From positions 1 to 35,510 of the forward strand of contig JBGPYB010000030.1 of NCBI GenBank assembly GCA_041493035.1: a DNA stretch of 35,510 nt, given 5' to 3'. The translations under genes were made by a program, and so were the position numbers. The notes beneath the pieces are model-generated. The model saw nothing but the letters and a program-made list of their open reading frames with translations. It did no database searches and had not been told where the DNA came from. Shown here piece after piece: positions 23,066 to 30,342 of this stretch. This DNA is from JBGPYB01 sp041493035. Lineage in GTDB: Bacteria > Acidobacteriota > Vicinamibacteria > Fen-336. How positions within the stretch are numbered: position 1 is the first letter of the stretch; each line of letters opens with the position of its first letter.

Positions 23066-24235
23066 GTGCCCCTGACGCACCTCGACTGCACGAAGTGCGA
23101 CCGCCGCGTTGACGCAGGCAGCGTCGCCCACCTCTGCGAGTGCGGCGCTCCCCTCTTCGCCCGATACGATCTGGAGGCGGCCGCGCGGGACATGCGGCCC
23201 GGTCACCTCGCGCTGCGCGAGCCGACCCTCTGGCGGTACGCCGAGGTCCTTCCCCTCGAGAACCCCGAGGGCCGGGTGACCCTCGGCGAGGGTTTCACTC
23301 CGCTGCTCGCAGCGCCAAGCCTTGGCGCGCGCCTCGGTCTCCCCCGCCTCCTGATCAAGGATGAGGGAGGCAACCCCACCGGCTCCTTCAAGGCCCGCGG
23401 CCTGTCCCTCGCGGTCTCGATGGCCAAGGCGCTCGGGGCGACCGAGGTCTGCCTCCCGTCCGCGGGGAACGCGGGGAGCGCCCTCGCGGCTTACGCGGCG
23501 CGGGCCGGGCTTCGCGCCCACGTCTTCGTGCCGAAGGACATCGCTCAGGTCTTCCTCATGGAGACCGAGTCCTACGGCGCCGAGGTCCAGACGGTCGATG
23601 GCCTCATCACCGACGCCGGGCGCATCTGCGCCGAGCGTGCCCGGGAGCAGGGTTGGTACGACTGCGCCACGCTCAAGGAGCCTTATCGCGTCGAGGGAAA
23701 GAAGACGATGGCGTACGAGCTGGCCGAGCAGCTCGACTGGTCGCTCCCCGACGCCATCCTCTACCCCACCGGCGGAGGCACGGGCCTCATAGGGATGTGG
23801 AAAGCCTTCGAGGAGATGGAGACCATGGGCTTCGTTGGCCCGGAACGCCCCCGCATGTACGCCGTGCAGGCGGAGGGGTGCGCCCCGATCGTGAAAGCGT
23901 TCGCCGAAGGCGCGAGCGAAGCGCCTCTTTGGCCGAACGCCACGACGCTCGCCCACGGCCTGCGTGTCCCCCGGGCCATCGGAGACTTTCTGATGCTGCG
24001 TGCGCTGCGCGACAGTGGCGGCGGCGCAGTGGCCGTGTCGGACGCCGCCATGGTCGCGGGAGTGAAGGAGGCCGCGGCCTGTGAGGGACTCTTCATGGCG
24101 CCCGAGGGCGGAGCCTGTGTCGCAGCCCTTCGAACCCTCACCGCATCGGGAGCGCTCACCCCCGACGACAGGGTCGTGCTCTTCAACACGGGCACCGGAT
24201 TCAAGTACGTCGAGAACATGGCACCCTCCTGGTGA
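23066..24235 (+). CDS. thrC: Threonine synthase (PLP-dependent)
   Basis: This enzyme converts O-phosphohomoserine to threonine. The 389-residue protein begins with a small Cys-rich ribbon (Cys8, Cys11, Cys24, Cys26), seen in many bacterial and archaeal type threonine synthases. The PLP-binding Lys109 is in GGNPTGSFKARG. PSAGNAGSALAAYAARAG near 130 is the substrate/cofactor loop. PTGGGTGLIGMWKAF near 233 binds the PLP phosphate, and LFNTGTGFKY closes the C-terminus. The start is GTG. Its stop overlaps the AlaX start (GTGA), opening a four-gene overlapping operon. Confidence 0.95.
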   Translation: MPLTHLDCTKCDRRVDAGSVAHLCECGAPLFARYDLEAAARDMRPGHLALREPTLWRYAEVLPLENPEGRVTLGEGFTPLLAAPSLGARLGLPRLLIKDEGGNPTGSFKARGLSLAVSMAKALGATEVCLPSAGNAGSALAAYAARAGLRAHVFVPKDIAQVFLMETESYGAEVQTVDGLITDAGRICAERAREQGWYDCATLKEPYRVEGKKTMAYELAEQLDWSLPDAILYPTGGGTGLIGMWKAFEEMETMGFVGPERPRMYAVQAEGCAPIVKAFAEGASEAPLWPNATTLAHGLRVPRAIGDFLMLRALRDSGGGAVAVSDAAMVAGVKEAAACEGLFMAPEGGACVAALRTLTASGALTPDDRVVLFNTGTGFKYVENMAPSW

Positions 24236-25428
24236 CGCGTCGCCTCTACAGGGACGACCCGTACCTCGTCGACTTCGACGCTCGCGTCGTGAATCGGCGC
24301 GATCACGAGGGCCGGCCCGCCGTCGTCCTCGATCAGACTGCGTTCTACGCGGAGAGCGGCGGTCAGCCCTGGGACACCGGCACGCTCGGCGGTGTCCCGG
24401 TCATTGCCGTCCTCGAGGCAGGCGACGACGTTCTCCACGTTCTCGCGGGTCCCCTCTCCGCGGACGCCGTCCACGGCCAGGTGGACGGCGCTCGTCGTCG
24501 CGATCATCGGCAGCAGCATCACGGTCAGCACCTCCTGTCGCGAGCCTTCGTGGAGGTGGCCACGGCGAAGACCGTCAGCTTCCATCTGGGGAGCGACGTC
24601 TCCTCCATCGACCTCGACCGCGAGGTGGGAGAGGCGGAGCGGATCTCCGCAGAGACGCGCGCGAACGAGATCGTCTGGGCAGGCCGACCAGTCCGGGTTC
24701 GCACCGTGAGCCGGGCCGAAGCGATGGCTCTCGGTCTCGCCCCTCCCGGGGAGGCTGGCGACGCCGTCCGGCTCGTGGAGGCGGAGGGTTTCGACATCCA
24801 AGCCTGCGGCGGAACCCATCCGCACACCACGTCGGAGGTCGGCGTCGTCGCGATCGTCGGTGACGAACGCTACAAGGGTGGGTCCCGAGTCCGCTTTCTC
24901 TGCGGCCACCGCGTCCTCTCCGCTTTGCGCGCGGGCGGCGCTGTCCTGGAACGACTCGGCGCACTCTTCTCCTCGCCGTCGGAGCAGCTTCTGGAAGCCG
25001 CGCAGCGAACCAAGGACCAGCTCGCCGCCGCCGAGCGTCGCGGCCGCGACCTGCTGGAGCGCGCCCTCGAAGGCGAGGCCCGCCGCCTTCTAGCGTCGGT
25101 CAGCAGCGACCCACTGGTCATCATCGCCGCCTATGACGGCTGGCCCGCCGACGATCTCCGCAGTCTGGCCCAGAGTCTCGTGCGGATGGCGCCCTGCGTG
25201 GCTCTTCTCGGCAGCCGCGCCGACAAGGCGGCCCTCGTCTTCGCCCAGTCCGACGGCCTTCCCCACGATGTCCCCGCGCTTCTGCGGGAAGCTCTCGCCA
25301 TCGTCGGAGGGCGCGGGGGGGGCAAGGGGAACCTCGCTCAGGGCGCGGGCGACAACGTGCGCGCCCTCGACGAAGCCCTCGCCGCCGCCGCGACCCGCGC
25401 ACGATCCCCGCGTCAGGCCTCCGGGTGA
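24232..25428 (+). CDS. AlaX-type trans-editing protein with DHHA1 domain
   Basis: This free-standing relative of the alanyl-tRNA synthetase editing domain should hydrolyse mischarged Ser/Gly-tRNA(Ala). The 398 residues keep the zinc/active-site ligands His96 and His100 (HHGQHLLS), and Cys192 and His196 (ACGGTH). The FYAESGGQPWDTG segment is near 38. A C-terminal DHHA1 domain ends in the Gly-rich GGRGGGKGNLAQGAG, so it is of the long AlaX-L type. No synthetase catalytic domain is present, so it is not a broken alaS. GTG overlaps the thrC stop. Linkage to thrC hints at a wider amino-acid quality role; this is inference. Confidence 0.9.
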   Translation: MTRRLYRDDPYLVDFDARVVNRRDHEGRPAVVLDQTAFYAESGGQPWDTGTLGGVPVIAVLEAGDDVLHVLAGPLSADAVHGQVDGARRRDHRQQHHGQHLLSRAFVEVATAKTVSFHLGSDVSSIDLDREVGEAERISAETRANEIVWAGRPVRVRTVSRAEAMALGLAPPGEAGDAVRLVEAEGFDIQACGGTHPHTTSEVGVVAIVGDERYKGGSRVRFLCGHRVLSALRAGGAVLERLGALFSSPSEQLLEAAQRTKDQLAAAERRGRDLLERALEGEARRLLASVSSDPLVIIAAYDGWPADDLRSLAQSLVRMAPCVALLGSRADKAALVFAQSDGLPHDVPALLREALAIVGGRGGGKGNLAQGAGDNVRALDEALAAAATRARSPRQASG

Positions 25429-26294
25429 CGGGCCGAGCCAGGCGCTACGCCCCACTGCTTCTGGCGGTCGCGTGCATCTCCTTCGGCTCCATCTTCGTCC
25501 GACTCGCCCAGGCCCCAGCGCTGACCGTTTCGTTCTATCGCATGTTTCTCGCTTCGCTTCTCCTCGCGCCCTTTGCGCTCCCGTCGGCCATCACAGCCTG
25601 GCGCGCCCTGGGCCTTCACCAGGCGCTTCTTCTCCTGGGCTCAGGTGTCGCTCTCGCTCTCCATTTCGCGACGTGGATCGCCAGCCTCTCTCTGACGTCG
25701 GTCGCCGCTTCGGTGCTCCTGGTCGACATGACCCCGGTCTTCACCCTGCTTCTCGCCTGGATGGCGCTTCGCGAGCCTCCCACGCTCCGACTGGTGGCCG
25801 CCGTGGGCCTCGCGATCGCTGGGGCGGCTTCGATTGCGACAGGGGACAGCGCCGCCGGTCCTGCCCCGCTTCGTGGTGACCTCCTGGCCCTCGCCGGCGC
25901 CGCGTCCCTCGCCGTCCACCACGTGATCGGCCGCGGCCTGCGATCGGCGCTTCCCCTCGGCGCCTACGTGCTCGGAGTTTGGGCGATCGCCGCCCTCGTC
26001 CTCGCATCCCTTGCGTTCGGCTCGCGCGTCCCGCTATCGGGCTATCCTCCGCGTACGCTTGCGGCCTTGCTGGCCCTGGCCCTGGTGCCGACCCTCCTGG
26101 GTCACGGCTTGATCAACCGTTCCCTGCGAACGGTTCCCGCCGCCGTCGTTGGCCTCTTTCTCCTCGGGGAGCCCCTCGGCGCCTCGATCCTCGCCTACGT
26201 TCTTTTCCGCGAGGTTCCGTCTTCCTCGACCGTGATCGGGGGAAGCCTCGTGATGGGCGCTCTGGCCCTCGTTGCGAGCGGGGGCACGCGATGA
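25425..26294 (+). CDS. EamA/DMT-family transporter, likely metabolite exporter
   Basis: The 289-residue protein has about ten transmembrane segments arranged as two EamA repeats (about 8-140 and 148-285). Family features are FGSIFVRLAQAP near 15, SFYRMFLASLLLAPFAL near 35, the VDMTPVFTLLLAWMALRE stretch near 108 and the matching LVPTLLGHGLINRSLRTV near 225. EamA proteins often export amino acids or other metabolites. The specific substrate is unknown; the threonine synthase and asparaginase neighbours make an amino acid plausible. GTG overlaps the AlaX stop (GTGA). Confidence 0.9.
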   Translation: MTGRARRYAPLLLAVACISFGSIFVRLAQAPALTVSFYRMFLASLLLAPFALPSAITAWRALGLHQALLLLGSGVALALHFATWIASLSLTSVAASVLLVDMTPVFTLLLAWMALREPPTLRLVAAVGLAIAGAASIATGDSAAGPAPLRGDLLALAGAASLAVHHVIGRGLRSALPLGAYVLGVWAIAALVLASLAFGSRVPLSGYPPRTLAALLALALVPTLLGHGLINRSLRTVPAAVVGLFLLGEPLGASILAYVLFREVPSSSTVIGGSLVMGALALVASGGTR

Positions 26295-27286
26295 GCACGC
26301 GAAAGCAAGTTCACGTCCTCTTCACCGGCGGCACCATCTCGATGCGTATCGACCCGGGAACCGGGGCCGCGGTACCGGCACTCTCGGGGGAAGAGATCGT
26401 GGCGCGGGTCGTGGGTCTTCGGAAAGAGGCGCGCCTCACCCTCGAAGACTATGCCCGCCTTCCCGGCCCCCACGTCACGCCCGAGTGGATGTGGGAGCTC
26501 CGGGGACACGTGCAGTCGCTTCTTCAAGCCGGCGACGTGGACGGTGTCGTCCTCACTCACGGCACCGACACCCTCGAGGAGACCGCGTTCCTTCTGGACC
26601 TCACCCTCGAGAGCCCGAAGCCTGTCGTCTTCTGCGGCGCCATGCGAACCGTCTCCGAGCCCGGCTGGGATGGCCCGGCGAACCTCATGGCCGCCGTTCG
26701 AACGGCGGTGCATCCGGACTCGTGGGGGCGCGGCGTCCTCATCGCCGTCGGCGAGCAGATTCACCATGCCGCGGAAGCCACCAAGTGGCACACGCAAAGC
26801 CTCGGCGCCTTCCGGAGCACTCACGGGCCGCTCGGGGTCGTGGAGCGCGGACAGATCCGATACCATCGGCCCCCGTTTCGTACGCCACGGATCGAGGCGC
26901 CTCGCATTGTCGTCGACGTGGACCTTCACACGATGGCCGCCGGCACGAGCGATGCGCTCATCCATGCTTCCATCGCCCGCGGCGCCCGCGGCCTGGTCCT
27001 CGAGGGAACCGGCTGCGGCAACGTTCCGCCGTCGGTCCTCCCCGGCGTCCGTGCGGCACTGGCGGACCGGCTCCCGGTCGTCCTCGTATCCCGCTGCCCT
27101 GAAGGGCGCGTCGCTCCCGCGTATGGATACGACGGCGGAGGGCAGATGCTTCAGGGACTCGGCCTCATCCCCGGCGGGGATCTGCCGGGGCAGAAGGCGC
27201 GCATCAAGCTGATGGTCGCTCTGGGCGCGACGAGCGACACCGAGGAGATCCGGGGCCTCTTCTCGGACTACTCGCCCAAGTCGTAG
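26291..27286 (+). CDS. L-asparaginase / glutaminase-asparaginase family
   Basis: This enzyme hydrolyses asparagine to aspartate and ammonia. The 331 residues keep the two catalytic threonines and partners: Thr15 in TGGTIS, Thr92-Asp93 in HGTDTLEET and Lys165 in ATKWHTQSLGAF. The GPLGVV segment and the Gly-rich GTGCGNVPP near 240 are also typical. No signal peptide is present, so it should act in the cytoplasm (type I-like). The ATG overlaps the EamA stop. It would feed aspartate to the aspartate-family pathway, whose later genes (asd, lysC, dapB) lie about 3 kb away. Its last 19 bases overlap the convergent membrane-protein gene. Confidence 0.93.
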   Translation: MSTRKQVHVLFTGGTISMRIDPGTGAAVPALSGEEIVARVVGLRKEARLTLEDYARLPGPHVTPEWMWELRGHVQSLLQAGDVDGVVLTHGTDTLEETAFLLDLTLESPKPVVFCGAMRTVSEPGWDGPANLMAAVRTAVHPDSWGRGVLIAVGEQIHHAAEATKWHTQSLGAFRSTHGPLGVVERGQIRYHRPPFRTPRIEAPRIVVDVDLHTMAAGTSDALIHASIARGARGLVLEGTGCGNVPPSVLPGVRAALADRLPVVLVSRCPEGRVAPAYGYDGGGQMLQGLGLIPGGDLPGQKARIKLMVALGATSDTEEIRGLFSDYSPKS

Positions 27287-28908
27287 AGCCGTCCGAAAGG
27301 CCCATCCCATAGGATCGGCCGCGAGCCTTCCCAGGGACGCGACGAGCCTGGATAGGCTGCGCTCTCCCTTGGCCCCCAGAAGAGGTAGCGGGCATGGAGA
27401 GATCGCGCACGCTCCTCCCAACCCGGTTCGCCGGTCATCAAGGAAGCCAGAGACTCCTCGACCCCCTTCGCCTGAATACCGTGGCTCCACAGATGACCCG
27501 CGTATCCCGCGACGAGCGGCTGACCGCAGAGGGCCACCGGATGGTTGAAGGTCTGGACCGTCGCGACCCGTCCGGCTGCCGTTAGTGGTTCCACCGCCTG
27601 ACAGACCGCGGTCAGCTCGTCGCTCTCCGCGACGCTGTACCCCTGCTGCGGCCCCAGCGAGGCCACCAAGGTGAAGGCCCCTGGCGCAAGGAGGAGTGCC
27701 ACGAGGGCGATTCTTCCCGCTGCGGGGAACCGCTCGATCACGAGCCGCTCCACCGCGGGAAGCATCAGCAGAAAGCACCAGATCATCACCTTGGTGTTGT
27801 CCCATTCCCAAGGGGCGAGCATCACGAAGAAAAGCGCACCGAAGAGTCCGAGACCAGGGACCAGGGTCGCCAGCCCTTCCCGGTCCGAACGCTGCACTGC
27901 AACGCCGAGCGCCCAAAGAAAGAGGGGGAGAAAGAGCGTGAAATTCAGGACCAGGAAGACAACCACGTTCGTGCCGCCGATCATCCCACCCGGCTTCCAC
28001 CAGACGAGTGAAGCCGCCCGAAAGCCGTTTGTCACTTCCCACGTCGTCCAGATCGCCGGGAGCGCGGCCCACGCGAGGGTCCTCCACGCCTCGCGCAGAC
28101 GTCCAAGACCCACGGTCCAAGAGGCGTACACCAACGACAGGAACAGGAACGTGTGCAGGTGAAAGAGAGGCATCACACCCCAGAGGAACCCCTCGACCCA
28201 CGCGGGAAGGCGATCCTCTCGCTGGACGAACCCCTCACGCCAGCTCCAGAGAAGCAGGAGGCCGGCGGGCAGAGCAAAGAGGAAGCCCCGCTGCGGCAAG
28301 AAGAGCGCAAGGAAGAGGTTCTTCCATGCGGGGTCGTGCCCTAGCCCGCCCGACAAGAGAAAGGCGGCCACGGCGAAGCCTCTCCCCCAGCGGAAGAGAG
28401 TCACGAGCAGGAGCACTGCGCCCAGCAGACCAACGGCACGCAGCGCGCCCGCCATTGGGAGGCCCAGTTTCAACAGCAGCGCCGTGAAGAGGTCGATGCC
28501 GAACGGGTACTGAAGGCGTGCGCCGGTGAAAATCGGGTTCTCGGGCCAGAAGTGGGCGCCCCTCGCGAAGAACTGGATGTAGGTCCAGTGAAGGGGCAGG
28601 TCGCCGTAGTTGAAGGCATCGAGGGTCAGTAGGTGCCCGTCCCGCTCGAAGACCATCCAGGCCAGGTGACGGAGCGCGGCCACGGCGAAGGCCACAAGAG
28701 CGACCGCCTCCCACCGAGACGGGCGAGCCGAGGGCGCGGGCCCCACGCTCCGCCACGCTACCAATGCGACGACCACACCCAGCGTCAGGCTTGCAACCAC
28801 AACGGCAGAGGTGACCGATCCTTCCACAACCGCGGCGACCGTGGCCAGCATCGTGGACGTCGCCACAAAGACCAGCGCCGCGACCGTCGCTCGGAGAATC
28901 AGGCCCAT
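27268..28908 (-). CDS. Polytopic membrane protein, GT-C glycosyltransferase-like
   Basis: The 546-residue protein has about 12 hydrophobic segments, with a soluble C-terminal part of about 120 residues. A conserved-looking outer-loop motif near residue 97 reads LDAFNYGDLPLHWTYIQFF (Asp97, Asp103, His107), followed by WPENPIFTGARLQYPFG. Such D-x-x-x-H loops occur in GT-C type lipid-linked sugar or mannosyl transferases. I infer an extracytoplasmic glycosyl transfer, not a proven one. I chose the ATG at 28908 (MGLILRATVA). A longer frame would run into the 11-bp repeat array and encode an artefactual 11-residue repeat. Confidence 0.75.
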   Translation of the reverse strand: MGLILRATVAALVFVATSTMLATVAAVVEGSVTSAVVVASLTLGVVVALVAWRSVGPAPSARPSRWEAVALVAFAVAALRHLAWMVFERDGHLLTLDAFNYGDLPLHWTYIQFFARGAHFWPENPIFTGARLQYPFGIDLFTALLLKLGLPMAGALRAVGLLGAVLLLVTLFRWGRGFAVAAFLLSGGLGHDPAWKNLFLALFLPQRGFLFALPAGLLLLWSWREGFVQREDRLPAWVEGFLWGVMPLFHLHTFLFLSLVYASWTVGLGRLREAWRTLAWAALPAIWTTWEVTNGFRAASLVWWKPGGMIGGTNVVVFLVLNFTLFLPLFLWALGVAVQRSDREGLATLVPGLGLFGALFFVMLAPWEWDNTKVMIWCFLLMLPAVERLVIERFPAAGRIALVALLLAPGAFTLVASLGPQQGYSVAESDELTAVCQAVEPLTAAGRVATVQTFNHPVALCGQPLVAGYAGHLWSHGIQAKGVEESLASLMTGEPGWEERARSLHARYLFWGPRESAAYPGSSRPWEGSRPILWDGPFGRLYDLGE

Positions 28909-28930
28909 CAGGAGGCTAGGATGGTCGCAT

Positions 28931-28996
28931 CCGCAGTGCTTCCACAGGAAACCCGCAGAGGACCCACAGACCATCCACAGGAACCCCACAGTCTCG
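28931..28996. repeat. Six tandem 11-bp units with core CCACAG/CCGCAG
   Basis: The core hexamer starts at 28931, 28942, 28953, 28964, 28975 and 28986, exactly one helical turn (11 bases) apart. Four cores read CCACAG and two CCGCAG; the last five bases of each unit vary. A second, shifted run has TCACAG at 29044 and 29055 and CCACGC at 29066. The copy CCATCCACA (28971-28979) matches 7 of 9 bases of the DnaA box TTATCCACA. The array fills the gap between the dNTPase stop and the membrane-protein start. Confidence 0.85.
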
Positions 28997-29043
28997 CCGC
29001 GCGGCCCTCATGCACACCCATCCGCCGCGGATCCGCGGCTTGC

Positions 29044-29071
29044 TCACAGCTCATTCACAGCATTTCCACGC
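29044..29071. repeat. Second short run of 11-bp-spaced TCACAG-like cores
   Basis: TCACAG at 29044 and 29055 and CCACGC at 29066 keep an 11-base period but are offset by 3 bases from the first run. The run ends within the stop region of the dNTPase gene. Between the two runs (29008-29040) the sequence is GC-rich with a CCGCGG but no clear core. Confidence 0.6.
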
Positions 29072-29074
29072 GAT

Positions 29075-30229
29075 TTAGACACGAACCAACGGGTCGAAGA
29101 GCTTGCGGTGCTCGTCCAGGGCAAACCGATCGGTCATGCCGGCGATGTAGTCGCAGACCACGCGGTGCAGGCCGTCCTTCTCGATCCGCTCCTGAAAGCG
29201 CGGCGGGAGCTGTAGCGGCTCTCCGGTGTAGGACCCGAACAGGTCCCGCAGAATGCGTCCCGCCTTGTCCCCCATCCGCACGACGCGATAATGCCGGTAC
29301 ATATTCTTGAGCAGGAACTCCTTCATCTCGCGAACGAGTGCACCCATCTCCGCCGGGTAGGCCACGAGCCGCCGGCCCGCCCCACGAACGTCCTCGACGG
29401 ATGCCACGCGCGCCTCCCGCAGGCGATCCATGGTCGTCTCGATGAGGTCACGGCTACAGCGGTCGATGATCCGCCGGATGGCCTCGTGGCGGGCCAGCCG
29501 CTCATCCCGGACGCCCCGCGCCAGGGCGACATCGTGGGCTTCGCGAAAGAGTCGCACCTCGCGGATCTGTTCCATGCTCACCATGTGGGACGTCAGCCCG
29601 TCGTCGATGTCGTGGTTGTTGTAGGCGATCTCGTCGACGAAGTCGATGAGCTGAGCCTCGAGAGTCGGCGCTTCGCCCGGCGCGTACTCCGCCGGCGCCA
29701 AGGCATCGCTCTCCTGTTGATGCTTGATCATCCCCTCGCGCACCTCCCATGTGAGGTTCAGCCCGGGGAACTCCGCATACCGCTCCTCCAGCACCTCGAG
29801 GATGCGGAGCGTCTGACGGTTGTGCTCGAAGCCTCCGTGGCCGCGCATCAGCTCGTCCATCACCTTCTCCCCCGAGTGGCCGAACGGGGTGTGGCCGAGG
29901 TCGTGGCCGAGCGCCAGCGTCTCGGTCAGCTCCTCGTTGAGTCCGAGGGCGCGCGCGACCGTGCGCCCGATCTGCGCCGCCTCGAGGGAGTGGGTCAGCC
30001 GAGTGCGATAGTTGTCCCCCTCGTGGTTGACGAAAACCTGCGTCTTGTATTCGAGACGGCGGAACGAGGAGCTGTGGATGACGCGATCCCGGTCCCGCTG
30101 GTAACGCGTTCGCATCGAGTGCTCGGGCTCCGGGAAACGGCGCCCGCGGCTCCGACTGCTCCGCATTCCCCACGGCGCCAACTCGCGCTCCTCCCGCGCC
30201 TCCTGAATGGCTCGATCCACCAGATCCAT
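29075..30229 (-). CDS. dGTPase-like dNTP triphosphohydrolase (HD domain)
   Basis: This cytosolic enzyme hydrolyses dNTPs to nucleosides and triphosphate, controlling dNTP pools. The 384-residue protein has the HD-domain metal ligands His80 (RTRLTHSLE), His109-Asp110 (ALGHDLGHTPFGHSGE) and a later Asp in DFVDEIAYNNHDIDDG. It also has the family start segment SRGRRFPEPEHSMRTRYQRDRDRVIHSSSFRRLEYKTQVF. I chose the ATG giving MDLVDRAIQE because GGAGG lies 6-7 bases upstream; the longer frame runs across the divergent promoter region. It is divergent from asd. Confidence 0.93.
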   Translation of the reverse strand: MDLVDRAIQEAREERELAPWGMRSSRSRGRRFPEPEHSMRTRYQRDRDRVIHSSSFRRLEYKTQVFVNHEGDNYRTRLTHSLEAAQIGRTVARALGLNEELTETLALGHDLGHTPFGHSGEKVMDELMRGHGGFEHNRQTLRILEVLEERYAEFPGLNLTWEVREGMIKHQQESDALAPAEYAPGEAPTLEAQLIDFVDEIAYNNHDIDDGLTSHMVSMEQIREVRLFREAHDVALARGVRDERLARHEAIRRIIDRCSRDLIETTMDRLREARVASVEDVRGAGRRLVAYPAEMGALVREMKEFLLKNMYRHYRVVRMGDKAGRILRDLFGSYTGEPLQLPPRFQERIEKDGLHRVVCDYIAGMTDRFALDEHRKLFDPLVRV

Positions 30230-30255
30230 GCACCCTCCAAGCCGAATTCTACTTC

Positions 30256-30319
30256 CCGAGCGTGTCATAGCAGGACCCTCGAAATCCCTACCTGAACTAA
30301 ACTCCTCGTTCACGCTCGG
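30256..30319. promoter_or_regulatory. 9-bp perfect inverted repeat in the dNTPase-asd divergent region
   Basis: CCGAGCGTG at 30256-30264 and CACGCTCGG at 30311-30319 are exact inverted copies separated by 46 bases. They lie within the 113-base gap between divergent genes. Such spacing could suit a looping operator serving both promoters; a chance GC-rich match is also possible. Confidence 0.45.
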
Positions 30320-30342
30320 CACAGATGCGGTGAGGGAAGACC

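Noticed and set aside
24232..25428. Truncated alanyl-tRNA synthetase pseudogene
   Set aside because: The frame is intact, starts at its own GTG coupled to thrC, and has complete editing and DHHA1 domains, so it is a genuine AlaX-L type protein.
28909..28989. Upstream start for the membrane protein, adding 27 residues with an 11-residue repeat
   Set aside because: The extra residues come from the 33-base (3 x 11) periodicity of the DNA array, have no conservation signature and lack a Shine-Dalgarno site.
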